Below are positions 1-6,670 of a stretch of DNA of 18,540 nucleotides, piece by piece; positions within the stretch are counted from its first letter, which is position 1; every line of letters begins with the position of its first letter. Origin of the DNA: DASVWH01 sp036389715 (GTDB lineage Bacteria > Acidobacteriota > Blastocatellia > Pyrinomonadales > Pyrinomonadaceae); the NCBI GenBank assembly GCA_036389715.1, contig DASVWH010000164.1, positions 1 to 18,540 of the forward strand, written 5' to 3'. The notes beneath the pieces were generated by a model. The model ran no database searches. It had not been told where the DNA came from and saw only the letters and a list, made by a program, of their open reading frames with translations. A program made the position numbers and the translations under genes.

Positions 1-1799
1 GCGAAACCGTCATAGATAACCTGGCCGTTCGTCAGCCTGTAGCCACTGGTCAACTGCATCCGTTCGTTGAAGGCCACGCCTTCGACCCAGAGCACGCCGT
101 TGTTGAGCGCGACGGACTCGCCCGCTATCGGCGAGGTCAGGCCGTTAATGGTCGAGTAGGTAACTTTCTTGTTGAGCAGGAGATTCTCGCCTGGCTTCGC
201 TGTGTCGGCGTCGTGGCGAATGGCGCTGGCGACGCGCCTGGCGGCGTTCGCGTTCAACTGGCCCGCGCCTTCCGTAATGATGCGCTCGAAGGGCGTCATC
301 TGCCCGCGCATGACCATCGCCTCGTAGACGGGCAGGCGCTGCGCCGTGCGCATCAGGATGGCCTTGACGATCCCGGGCGTGAGAGACGGGTTGGCTTCGA
401 GCATCAGCGCGACCGTGCCGCTGACGGCCGGAGCGGCGAAGGACGTGCCGCTCAGGATTTGGTATGTCCCGTCGGCGCTTGGCGTCGAGCTGCCGCCGAG
501 CGAGAGCGTGCCGAGCAGCCCGCCGATCAGTCCGCCGCCGTCGCTCGAAGCGGAAGTCGAGCCGCCGCTCGAAGTCGCGGAGTTGGCCGTCTGCGCCGCG
601 CCGATGCGGTTGCCGGGCGCGACCAGGTCGGGCTTGACGAGTCCGTCCACGAGCGTCGGGCCGCGCGATGAGTAGGTCGTCACCACGTCGTCCGAGCGCC
701 GGTCGGTCTGCTGCGTGTTGGTCGCGCCGACCGTGATTGCCTTCGGAGAATTGGCCGGGGAGAGAATGCCGCCGTAGATCGTGCTGCCGTTTGAATCTTT
801 GCCCCAGTTGCCTGCGGCGACGACGACGACGAGCCCTGCGTCAACGGCGCGGCCCACTGCCTGGCAGAGCGGGTCCGTCTTGTAGCTCTGCGTGATGGGC
901 GCGCCGAGCGAGAGATTGACGACGCGGATATTGAGCGCGACCCGGTTTTGGATGACCCAGTTGAGCCCGGCGATGACGTTGGAGACCGTCCCGACGCCCT
1001 GACCGTTAAGGACGCGGACGTTGATTAGATTCGCGCCCGTAGCGATGCCGCCGTAGGTCGCCGCGCCCGGATGCTCGGCTGCATAGCTCTCGCTCGACTG
1101 TCCCGTCCCGGCGGCTACTCCGGCCGTATGCGTGCCGTGGCCGTAGGGGTCGTCCGTCCGTCCCTCGCCCGTAAAATCTATGGATTTTTTGAGACGGTCG
1201 TAAGGCTCCAGGGTCGAAGTCAGGCCGAGCAGGCCGCTCTGCCACCTGTAACCGGCGAACTCTGCGGCGTCCGAAGGGCTGATGCCGCTGTCCAGCACGG
1301 CGATGCCGATGCCGTTGCCCGCGCCGCCGTCTGCCTGCGCGGAGTTGCCGGAGGGCAGAACCTGGTTAGCGCCCGTCGTCACTTCGATGTGGCTCGTATT
1401 ATCCGGCGTGGCGAGCGAGCGCACTTCGCCGTCTTCGGAGAGCCAGGAGACTTCTGCCTGCGCGGCCAGGTCCTCCAGCTTATCAACCGGCACGTCGGCA
1501 ACCATCACCCCGAGCGCGCTCAATTCGCGTCGCACATTCGCCCCGGCTGCTTGCAGCGCGACGCGCATCCGTGCGGCGGCCGCATCGTCCGAGAGGCTGA
1601 GAATGACACGCGTCCGCTCGCCGCTGCCGGGAAGCGCCCGGCGAAAGCGAGCGCGCAGCTCTTGTGTCAACTTGCCCTGCGCCTGACGCTCGGCGCGTGG
1701 GCCCTGCGCGTGGGTCGCGGGCGGGACGCAGAGCGCGGCTCCCAGCGTCGTTAGCAGTGAACAGACCAGCAAGAGGGCTATGGGGGTAGTCCTACGCAT
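1..1799 (-). CDS. Secreted subtilisin-family (S8) serine protease, C-terminus cut off by window edge
   Basis: Peptidase S8 family, predicted to be exported and to hydrolyse proteins outside the cytoplasm. I read 599 codons from ATG at 1799 with no stop before the edge, so the 3' end is missing. Residues 1-33 are a Sec signal peptide: MRRT, a leucine-rich core, and a likely cut after THA-Q. Residues about 45-130 resemble an inhibitor-type propeptide. The full catalytic set is visible: Asp170 in VLDSG, His221 in GHGTHTAG, oxyanion Asn331 in AAGNWG, and Ser453 in GTSFAAP. A Gly/Ser-rich stretch (about residues 405-443) is inserted just before the catalytic-serine motif. An AAGGAG sequence lies 11 bases before the ATG, a slightly long spacing. 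The family call is firm. The substrate is unknown, and a C-terminal sorting or adhesion domain may lie outside the window. Confidence 0.93.
   Translation of the reverse strand, partial: MRRTTPIALLLVCSLLTTLGAALCVPPATHAQGPRAERQAQGKLTQELRARFRRALPGSGERTRVILSLSDDAAAARMRVALQAAGANVRRELSALGVMVADVPVDKLEDLAAQAEVSWLSEDGEVRSLATPDNTSHIEVTTGANQVLPSGNSAQADGGAGNGIGIAVLDSGISPSDAAEFAGYRWQSGLLGLTSTLEPYDRLKKSIDFTGEGRTDDPYGHGTHTAGVAAGTGQSSESYAAEHPGAATYGGIATGANLINVRVLNGQGVGTVSNVIAGLNWVIQNRVALNIRVVNLSLGAPITQSYKTDPLCQAVGRAVDAGLVVVVAAGNWGKDSNGSTIYGGILSPANSPKAITVGATNTQQTDRRSDDVVTTYSSRGPTLVDGLVKPDLVAPGNRIGAAQTANSATSSGGSTSASSDGGGLIGGLLGTLSLGGSSTPSADGTYQILSGTSFAAPAVSGTVALMLEANPSLTPGIVKAILMRTAQRLPVYEAMVMRGQMTPFERIITEGAGQLNANAARRVASAIRHDADTAKPGENLLLNKKVTYSTINGLTSPIAGESVALNNGVLWVEGVAFNERMQLTSGYRLTNGQVIYDGF
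471..587 (-). other. Gly/Ser-rich insertion inside the subtilase catalytic domain
   Basis: Codons 405-443 of the S8 protease encode a low-complexity segment rich in Gly, Ser, Thr and Ala, with a short hydrophobic patch (GGLIGGLLGTLSLGG). It sits between the conserved VAPG strand and the GTSFAAP catalytic-serine motif. Ordinary subtilases have only a short loop here. It is probably a surface-exposed flexible loop. Confidence 0.6.
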
Positions 1800-2217
1800 T
1801 AAAAAGCACGCTCCTTAAACCAGAACAAAAAGTGAATCGAATAATTGCAGGCCACCGCGGGGGCGGAAGACTGGCGTGGAGTTGACTACAAACCCTATGC
1901 CGCTTCGGTCGAGCGCCTTAAATGCTGACACATAAGGGAATAGCGTTAAGCGCCGGGACGGGCCCGCATTCTTCCTGACTGAAAGCCATCAGGTTGACCG
2001 TTCAAAAGGATGGGTTATGAAGATTGCCTGTGCGGCAGTGTCCGGGCGGAAAGCGAGACGGCGAAAGCAGCCTTGAGCGGCTTCGACCTTCGCTTCAAAC
2101 CTGACTGCGGAGTTCGATACGGCGCGGAATCGCGCGTTATTAACCGGAGCTGAAGCGTTGGCGGGAAGGGGATTTTATGCCGGGCAAGTGAGGGTGCTTT
2201 ATCGGCTGGTCGCCTGC
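1800..2217. other. 418-bp stretch without a supportable gene
   Basis: This lies between the start of the leftward S8 protease gene and the end of the leftward 76-codon gene, so it should hold the protease promoter and the 3' end of the two-gene unit. I see only the AAGGAG ribosome-binding site at 1811-1816 (minus strand). There is no convincing -35/-10 pair, no terminator with a T-tract, no RNA gene and no repeat. Confidence 0.5.
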
Positions 2218-2448
2218 TTATGGTTTCGGCTCGCCTTCATCATCCGGGTCCGTCTCGTTAGTTCTGATGATGGTGAACCTTTTCCCAGTGGGCGAGGTGA
2301 AAGGTATCCTGGCGATGATGGTCTGCGGATCGGGAATGTCCGACTCCGGCAAAGGCTCGGAGGTCTGCTTCCCGGCCTCCGAGCCATGCTGCGGGTCGTG
2401 CTTCGGGCGGCGCACTTTACCTCTGCCTTTAACTTTTGACCGGGGCAT
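2218..2448 (-). CDS. Small uncharacterised protein (76 aa) sharing a module with its upstream neighbour
   Basis: I do not recognise a named family. The first 20 residues are strongly basic (KVKGRGKVRRPKH), with no signal peptide or membrane segment. Residues 36-72 match residues 29-65 of the upstream 286-residue protein, with about 21 of 37 identical by eye. The match is centred on FTSPTGKxFTIxRTxE and ends in an acidic P-x-x-E-G stretch. The ATG at 2448 has an AGGA ribosome-binding site eight bases upstream. It starts 36 bp after the neighbour's stop on the same strand, so the two are probably one transcript. It may be a truncated paralogue of the larger gene or an independent small protein carrying the same recognition module. 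The shared motif in the correct frame with its own ribosome-binding site is the main evidence that it is real. Confidence 0.7.
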   Translation of the reverse strand: MPRSKVKGRGKVRRPKHDPQHGSEAGKQTSEPLPESDIPDPQTIIARIPFTSPTGKRFTIIRTNETDPDDEGEPKP

Positions 2449-2484
2449 AAAGTGATTCCTCAGGCCCTTGCGTGCCAGGCTGCG

Positions 2485-3345
2485 TTATTCCTCGAAGACC
2501 AGCCCGGTCACCGGATGCAGTTCCCAGATGGTCGGCATGTCGGGTCGCAGCTTTTCGGGGCCCGGTCTCTGACCGGAGCTATGAGTCATATCGAAGAACA
2601 AAGCTCCCTCGATCAGTATCGGCAGATGAGGATAGAAGTCGTAACCGAGCTTCGGCACTTCAGGGCCAAAGTAATCCTTGAAGGCTTTGCGAGCCCGTTC
2701 GATTTTTTTGACGGTCCTTTTATAGGATGGGGCGGAAGGGTCCGGGAGCCCGGATTCTTCGTAGTGCGGGTTGGCCGTGTCCGGCAGCCCTGAAATTTCC
2801 ATCGTCATGAACATCTTCGGCGCAGCGTTCGCGCGCCGCCCGACGATCAGGTGAAAGTCATTATCCTTCTCCCTCTTGGCGGCATAGAGAAAGGCGCGGA
2901 CTCGCACATTCCGCTTCTCTGGATGAACGCGGCGCGAATCCGGGCCGAGGGTGATTGGCGGCTCGTGGGCGACCATCTCCTCTATCGAAGGGAGGGATGC
3001 GAGAAGGTCTTCGAGGTCGTCGAACTCTTCTATGTCCGCGCCGGGAGCCGACAATTTAGCGGCCATCCGGTCGCTGCCGCGATAGTCGTCACCGACCGTC
3101 ACGGTCAGCGCTGCGCTCATTGCGGCGAATCTCTCCCGGCCAGCTTGCGCCCCTTCCTCATACGGGTTCATCTCGGACGTTCTCAGAATCGTGAACGATT
3201 TTCCGGTGGGCGACGTGAATGCTACCTGCTCGATGATGGAGGCCGGGTCCTGGACGTTTGACCGGAGCATGCTTATGGACTCATCGGTCGAGGCATCGTT
3301 GCGGTCGGCAGTAGTGGGACTGTTTTCATCACTTGATTGCGACAT
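2485..3345 (-). CDS. Uncharacterised 286-aa protein with FTSPTGK module and C-terminal WELHPVT domain
   Basis: Function unknown. Three parts are visible. Residues 1-28 are Ser/Asp/Thr-rich and probably disordered. Residues 29-65 hold the FTSPTGKSFTILRT module repeated in the neighbouring 76-residue protein. An acidic linker (about 105-125) leads to a folded domain at about 140-286. That domain has strands around RVRAFLYAAKREKDNDFHLIVG, a basic helix KKIERARKAFKDYF, a hydrophobic EGALFFD strand with a following His (MTH), and the ending TIWELHPVTGLVF. I recall similar WEIHPVT endings in bacterial hypothetical proteins, but that is memory only. I chose ATG at 3345 because AAGAAGG lies just upstream. 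An in-frame TTG at 3363 would add six residues but overlaps that site. There is no signal peptide or membrane helix. Confidence 0.85.
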   Translation of the reverse strand: MSQSSDENSPTTADRNDASTDESISMLRSNVQDPASIIEQVAFTSPTGKSFTILRTSEMNPYEEGAQAGRERFAAMSAALTVTVGDDYRGSDRMAAKLSAPGADIEEFDDLEDLLASLPSIEEMVAHEPPITLGPDSRRVHPEKRNVRVRAFLYAAKREKDNDFHLIVGRRANAAPKMFMTMEISGLPDTANPHYEESGLPDPSAPSYKRTVKKIERARKAFKDYFGPEVPKLGYDFYPHLPILIEGALFFDMTHSSGQRPGPEKLRPDMPTIWELHPVTGLVFEE

Positions 3346-3640
3346 GGCGGACCTTCTTTGCAAATTAAGTTGTCGTTCGGAGCTTTTCGCCCCGATGGAG
3401 GATTGCTTAAGCCCGCAAGTAAAACTTACCGGCAGCGGCGCGGCGGGCCAGGACGAGGTGCGGCTTACTCTACTACAGCTTGGGATTGGAGTGAAACGGA
3501 AAAATGGTCGCAGGGATGCGCGAACTACGGAGCGAGGGGCGAACCGGAATAAGCGTCGGATTGCGAGAAGCGGAATGTCGAAAGCGTCAAAATTCCGCTT
3601 CGGATGACAGGGGTGCTGCCGAAGGTCGTTTTAAAAGAAT
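3346..3640. other. 295-bp spacer between the two-gene unit and tRNA-Gln
   Basis: This should contain the leftward promoter of the 286-residue protein gene and the 3' end of the tRNA transcript. Only the AAGAAGG ribosome-binding site at about 3352-3358 (minus strand) is clear. I see no gene, strong terminator or repeat. Confidence 0.45.
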
Positions 3641-3714
3641 TGGCTCCGGGACAGGGATTCGAACCCCAATTTTCTGATCCAGAGTCAGACGTGCTACCCT
3701 TACACCATCCCGGA
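3641..3714 (-). tRNA. tRNA-Gln (anticodon CUG), CCA encoded
   Basis: On the minus strand a full cloverleaf can be drawn. The acceptor stem is TCCGGGA/TCCCGGA, followed by discriminator G and a genomically encoded CCA. The D-loop carries a GG pair. The anticodon stem is TCTGA/TCAGA with loop CTCTGGA, so the anticodon is CTG (3680-3682), decoding CAG as glutamine. The T-arm has GGTTCGAATCC. The length of 74 nt including CCA fits the family. It is transcribed from the TTGACA promoter about 85 bp upstream. Confidence 0.95.
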
Positions 3715-3797
3715 AAAACCTGCGCTGGCTCAACATGGCGAGCCGGAAGTCCGCGCTCTCGCGCTCAGAGGACTCCCTGCCGACAAGCGTGACATTG

Positions 3798-3826
3798 AAT
3801 TTACGTATGGACAGGTTAGTTGTCAA
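3798..3826 (-). promoter_or_regulatory. Sigma-70-type promoter for tRNA-Gln
   Basis: On the minus strand there is a perfect TTGACA (3821-3826), a 17-bp spacer and TAAATT (3798-3803, 4 of 6 to TATAAT). Initiation near 3791 would give a leader of about 76 nt before the tRNA 5' end at 3714. A 9-bp inverted repeat (3773-3781 and 3832-3840, CTCCCTGCC/GGCAGGGAG) brackets the element. Confidence 0.7.
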
Positions 3827-3945
3827 CCGCAGGCAGGGAGCCGAGGAGCACGTCCGGTCCTTGCCCGATTTCGTCCGCCCGGCGCACAATGGGCGGCGAA
3901 GAGGCCGCCGGGCGCGTCTCCGGCCGGGAGCGGAAGGATAACCCG

Positions 3946-4281
3946 ATGAACACGAACAATCAGCCTGAAGAGAAGACGGAGCAGACCGAGCAGCGCCTGC
4001 TCTCACTCGTGGCCGAGCATGAAGCGAGGCTGACGGAGATTGCAGACCTCGTCGCTCACGTGCGCCACGAGATCAATAATCCGCTGACGGGCGTGCTCGG
4101 CCAGGCGCAGCTGCTGCTGCGCGAAGAGTTGAGCCCGAGCGCCAGGCGGCGCGTCGAAACCATCGAGCAGCTGGCCGCCCGCATCCGTGATACGGTCGCA
4201 CAACTGCGCGACGTGCAGCGGCCTCGCCAGGCCCACGGCCCGTCCAATCAGAGCGAAGAGAATGAGCCCCCGCGCCATTGA
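3946..4281 (+). CDS. Stand-alone histidine-kinase phosphoacceptor (DHp/HisKA) domain protein
   Basis: A 111-residue protein consisting of little more than a dimerisation/phosphoacceptor helical hairpin. After a charged, Gln/Glu-rich N-terminus (1-25), helix 1 carries the H-box HVRHEINNPLTGVLGQ with phosphoacceptor His41. Helix 2 covers about 68-90, followed by a polar tail. There is no ATP-binding domain: no N, G1 or G2 box occurs before the stop. It is therefore not a kinase alone; it could be a phosphotransfer protein or partner another kinase. I chose ATG at 3946 because AAGGA lies eight bases upstream. The open frame extends back to 3820, but that part is composition-biased and lacks a ribosome-binding site. 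It is convergent with the aldo/keto reductase gene. Domain identity is firm; the role is inferred. Confidence 0.85.
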   Translation: MNTNNQPEEKTEQTEQRLLSLVAEHEARLTEIADLVAHVRHEINNPLTGVLGQAQLLLREELSPSARRRVETIEQLAARIRDTVAQLRDVQRPRQAHGPSNQSEENEPPRH

Positions 4282-4315
4282 AAAGCCGGGCTGCGCGCCG
4301 TAAGCCTTACCGGCT
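4281..4315 (-). terminator. Possible terminator after the aldo/keto reductase gene
   Basis: In the 87-bp convergent gap, AGCCGG (4284-4289) pairs with CCGGCT (4310-4315). Read on the minus strand, the stem is followed by TTTT and then C. A second stem, GCCGTAA/TTA-C-CGGC (4297-4314, 3-nt loop), lies inside and competes. The T-tract is short, so confidence is low. Confidence 0.35.
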
Positions 4316-4320
4316 GCAAC

Positions 4321-4367
4321 TGTTGCGAGAGCCGCTGAGGCTTCACCTGCTTCTGTTGCGAGAGCCG
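4321..4367 (+). repeat. 14-bp direct repeat, two copies 33 bp apart
   Basis: TGTTGCGAGAGCCG occurs at 4321-4334 and again at 4354-4367. Both copies lie in the convergent gap just past the aldo/keto reductase stop codon. The 33-bp period equals 11 codons, which would fit a decayed internal duplication of the reductase tail, but its function, if any, is unknown. Confidence 0.6.
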
Positions 4368-4368
4368 T

Positions 4369-5490
4369 TCACGCTTCGTCCGCTTCGGGGAAGAGGCGCT
4401 GGAAATCCTCCGGGAGGACGGGCGCGATGCGTGCGAGCTGAAGGTTCTCCGAGACGTGAGCGGGGCGGCTCATCCCTGCCAGCGCGGCGGCGATGCCCGG
4501 CGTCGAGCGGACAAATTGAATCGCCGTCTGCGCATCGGTCGCCAAGGAGCCCAGCGGCTCGCGGATACGTTCGGGCAGGCCCCGCGCGACCTTTCCCTGG
4601 AGCATCGAAGCACTGGCGACGACCGCGACGCCGAGCGCGCGAGCCGCTTCGAGCACAGAGACCATCTCTCCGTTCAAGCTCTGGTTGGGCTCGACGAGGG
4701 CTTCGGGCATCGCCAGGTTAAAGGGCAGCTGGATGAAGCGAAAGCCATGACGCTCGCCCCCCGCTTCGAGCGCCAGCTGCACCATCCGTTCGAGCGAATG
4801 ATAGCCGCGCGCGTCGGGCGCGACGCGGAAACCGTTCCAGGTCGCCACGCCATAGCTCCTGATTCTGCCTTCGGCAATGTTGCGTTCCAGCCGCTCGAAG
4901 GCGGCCAGGAGCCGCGCTTCAAACTCCGTTACGGTCACGGCCTGGAGTTGAGATTCGGGGTTGTGTATGTAGTAAACGTCAATCGCATCGAGCCCCATGT
5001 TGTTAAGCGACTGCTCTATCTGGCTCTGTAGGTAGGCGGGCGTCATGCAGTGGCTGCCGCCGACGATGTCCGAGAACTGTGCGATGCCGGGACGCACGAA
5101 GGTCTCCTCGACGTAGCGGCGCACGTCCTCGGGCGGCTTGCCGTCAAAGGGCAGGTAGCCTCCCTTGGTGCAGACGACCACTTCGTCGCGGGCGCAAATC
5201 CCGCTCTCCGTTAAATGGCGCAGCGCCGCGCCGATGGACCTTTCGCTCCGCTGAAAGCGGTAGTTGGCCGCGGTGTCTATCAGGTTCGCGCCCAACTCGA
5301 CGGCACGCACGACCGCATCGCTGTAGCGACGGTCCGTCTCCTCATTCGGCTGGCCCAGGTAAGTGCCGATACCGATGGACGAGAGCCAGAGGTCCTGTTC
5401 GAGGCGAAAGTGATTCTCGGCCACGCGCCCGCTGAACCTCTCACGATAGCGCGTCGTCCCCTCAAGCGTTGCATACCCGTTAACCGGCAT
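4369..5490 (-). CDS. Aldo/keto reductase family oxidoreductase
   Basis: A 373-residue NAD(P)H-dependent aldo/keto reductase, a cytoplasmic TIM-barrel enzyme reducing aldehydes or ketones; the substrate is unknown. The catalytic tetrad is visible as Asp72 (LIDTAANY), Tyr77 (same motif), Lys109 (VVCTKGGY) and His176 (YYIHNPE). The barrel begins at LSSIGIGTYLG (about 37-46). It is longer than the usual 310-330 residues because of an N-terminal extension, an insert around 112-150, and a C-terminal tail. I prefer ATG at 5490, which follows AAGGAG by five bases. An in-frame ATG at 5523 also has a GGAG site and would add 11 residues. The dienelactone-hydrolase-like gene lies upstream on the same strand, 143 bp away and separated by a hairpin, so a common transcript is uncertain. 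Confidence 0.93.
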   Translation of the reverse strand: MPVNGYATLEGTTRYRERFSGRVAENHFRLEQDLWLSSIGIGTYLGQPNEETDRRYSDAVVRAVELGANLIDTAANYRFQRSERSIGAALRHLTESGICARDEVVVCTKGGYLPFDGKPPEDVRRYVEETFVRPGIAQFSDIVGGSHCMTPAYLQSQIEQSLNNMGLDAIDVYYIHNPESQLQAVTVTEFEARLLAAFERLERNIAEGRIRSYGVATWNGFRVAPDARGYHSLERMVQLALEAGGERHGFRFIQLPFNLAMPEALVEPNQSLNGEMVSVLEAARALGVAVVASASMLQGKVARGLPERIREPLGSLATDAQTAIQFVRSTPGIAAALAGMSRPAHVSENLQLARIAPVLPEDFQRLFPEADEA

Positions 5491-5557
5491 AAGCACTCCT
5501 TCGTCTAAGCACCCCTTAGTCATTGAACTCCGGGGCAGGATTACCGTCGCCGTCTAA

Positions 5558-5605
5558 GGAGAAAACAGCGGTTGATGGAAACAGATTCTCTCTTCTGTCT
5601 TCTCC
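5558..5605 (-). other. Intergenic hairpin between hydrolase and aldo/keto reductase genes
   Basis: GGAGAAAACAG (5558-5568) and CTGTCTTCTCC (5595-5605) form an 11-bp stem with one mismatch and a 26-nt loop. Neither side has a clear T-run, so it may be a weak terminator, a processing site or chance. Confidence 0.4.
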
Positions 5606-5633
5606 GTGACGACATCGGCCGAACATAGATGTC

Positions 5634-6506
5634 TTACGCTCGCATCCGCGCGCGGAAAAACTTGAGCGTGCGTTGCCAGGCATCGGCGGCGGCCTCCGCG
5701 TTGTAGGCTTCAGGCCGCGTATCGTTGAAGAAGCCGTGCCCGGCCCCCGCGTAAACCTTGATGTCGGCCTCTTTCCCCGCTCGCTTGAGCGCTTCTTCAA
5801 ACTCCCTGACCTTTTCGGGCGGGATGCCGTTGTCGAGCGCGCCGAAGCTGCCGAGCAGCGGGCAGGAGACCTGCGGGGCCAGCTCAAGCGGCGTGCGCCC
5901 GTAAAAGATGACTGCGCCCGCCAGGTCTTTCGTGTGCGTGGCCAGTTGATAGGAGAAGCCTCCGCCCATGCAGAAGCCTATCGAAGCGAAGTGCGGGGTC
6001 ACACCCTTCATCGTCTTCATAAAGTCGAGCGCGGCCTGCATGTCCCTGATCGCGGTTTCAGGCGGAATGCTCGACGCCGCGCGGCGCAGCGCCGTCATGT
6101 CGGTCGTATCCTTGGGCGGCGGCTCGGGCGCGCGCACGAAGAAGTTCGGGGCCAGCGCCAGGTAGCCCGCCTCCGCGATGCGGTCGGCCACCGATTTGAT
6201 GTGATCGTTGAGACCGAAGACCTCGTGAATCACGAGCACCGCGCCCGGAACAGCGCCCCGTTTTTTCGGGCGCGTGATGTAGGCCGGAATCTTCAGCTCG
6301 CCGCTCTGGTAAGCGGTCATCTCTCCCCTCAACTTCGGGGACGGACGCGCAGCCTGCCCGCCCTGTTCGGACTTCTGCCCGCCCTGCACTGTATTGCCGA
6401 GCGCCGTCGCCGCGCCGATCAACGCGGCGCTGCCCGTCGCCGTCTTCTCCAGAAATCGCCTGCGCGTCACGCGCGCGCTCTCATTCCGCTCATGGTTATC
6501 GCCCAT
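5634..6506 (-). CDS. Tat-exported dienelactone-hydrolase-family alpha/beta hydrolase
   Basis: A 290-residue serine-hydrolase-fold enzyme of the dienelactone hydrolase family, which uses a cysteine nucleophile to open lactone or ester bonds. The catalytic residues are Cys179 (GFCMGGG), Asp225 (GALDNGIP) and His257 (GAGHGFFND), with the family Glu95 in VIHEVFGL. Residues 14-36 form a twin-arginine signal (TRRRFLEKTATGSAALIGAA), so the enzyme is probably exported folded. A Gly/Gln linker (41-52) follows the signal. ATG at 6506 is preceded by GAGGAG. It is divergent from the cupin gene. The natural substrate cannot be read from sequence; members of this family are often annotated carboxymethylenebutenolidase without proof. 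Confidence 0.93.
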   Translation of the reverse strand: MGDNHERNESARVTRRRFLEKTATGSAALIGAATALGNTVQGGQKSEQGGQAARPSPKLRGEMTAYQSGELKIPAYITRPKKRGAVPGAVLVIHEVFGLNDHIKSVADRIAEAGYLALAPNFFVRAPEPPPKDTTDMTALRRAASSIPPETAIRDMQAALDFMKTMKGVTPHFASIGFCMGGGFSYQLATHTKDLAGAVIFYGRTPLELAPQVSCPLLGSFGALDNGIPPEKVREFEEALKRAGKEADIKVYAGAGHGFFNDTRPEAYNAEAAADAWQRTLKFFRARMRA

Positions 6507-6555
6507 CCCGGTCTCCTCTTTCAGGTGAAATTCGCCTCAGCATTGAATGTCAGGA

Positions 6556-6585
6556 AATATACGCGCCGCGAAGCTGCCGCCGCAA
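6556..6585 (-). promoter_or_regulatory. Probable promoter of the dienelactone-hydrolase-like gene
   Basis: On the minus strand TTGCGG (6580-6585), an 18-bp spacer and TATATT (6556-6561, 5 of 6 to consensus) lie about 50 bp upstream of the ATG at 6506. The -35 match is partial, so this is a moderate call. Confidence 0.45.
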
Positions 6586-6670
6586 GCGCCCTTCATCGAA
6601 GCCGCGCCGGTATGTTAGTTTTGGAGGCGCATTATTCACTCTCAAAATTAGTTCGAGGAGCCGACGCCGG

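Noticed and set aside
1071..1754. Long plus-strand open frame (227 codons) opposite the protease gene
   Set aside because: It is antisense to the S8 protease, which has a signal peptide and all catalytic motifs. The plus-strand frame is compositionally biased with no recognisable domain or ribosome-binding site.
2017..2076. 19-codon plus-strand frame preceded by AAAGGA
   Set aside because: The ribosome-binding site is good, but the peptide is very short, low-complexity and basic, with nothing else to support it.
2218..3345. The two-gene unit as a toxin-antitoxin pair
   Set aside because: The size and order are loosely compatible, but no known toxin or antitoxin fold or DNA-binding motif is visible. 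The shared module argues for duplication or a common partner instead.
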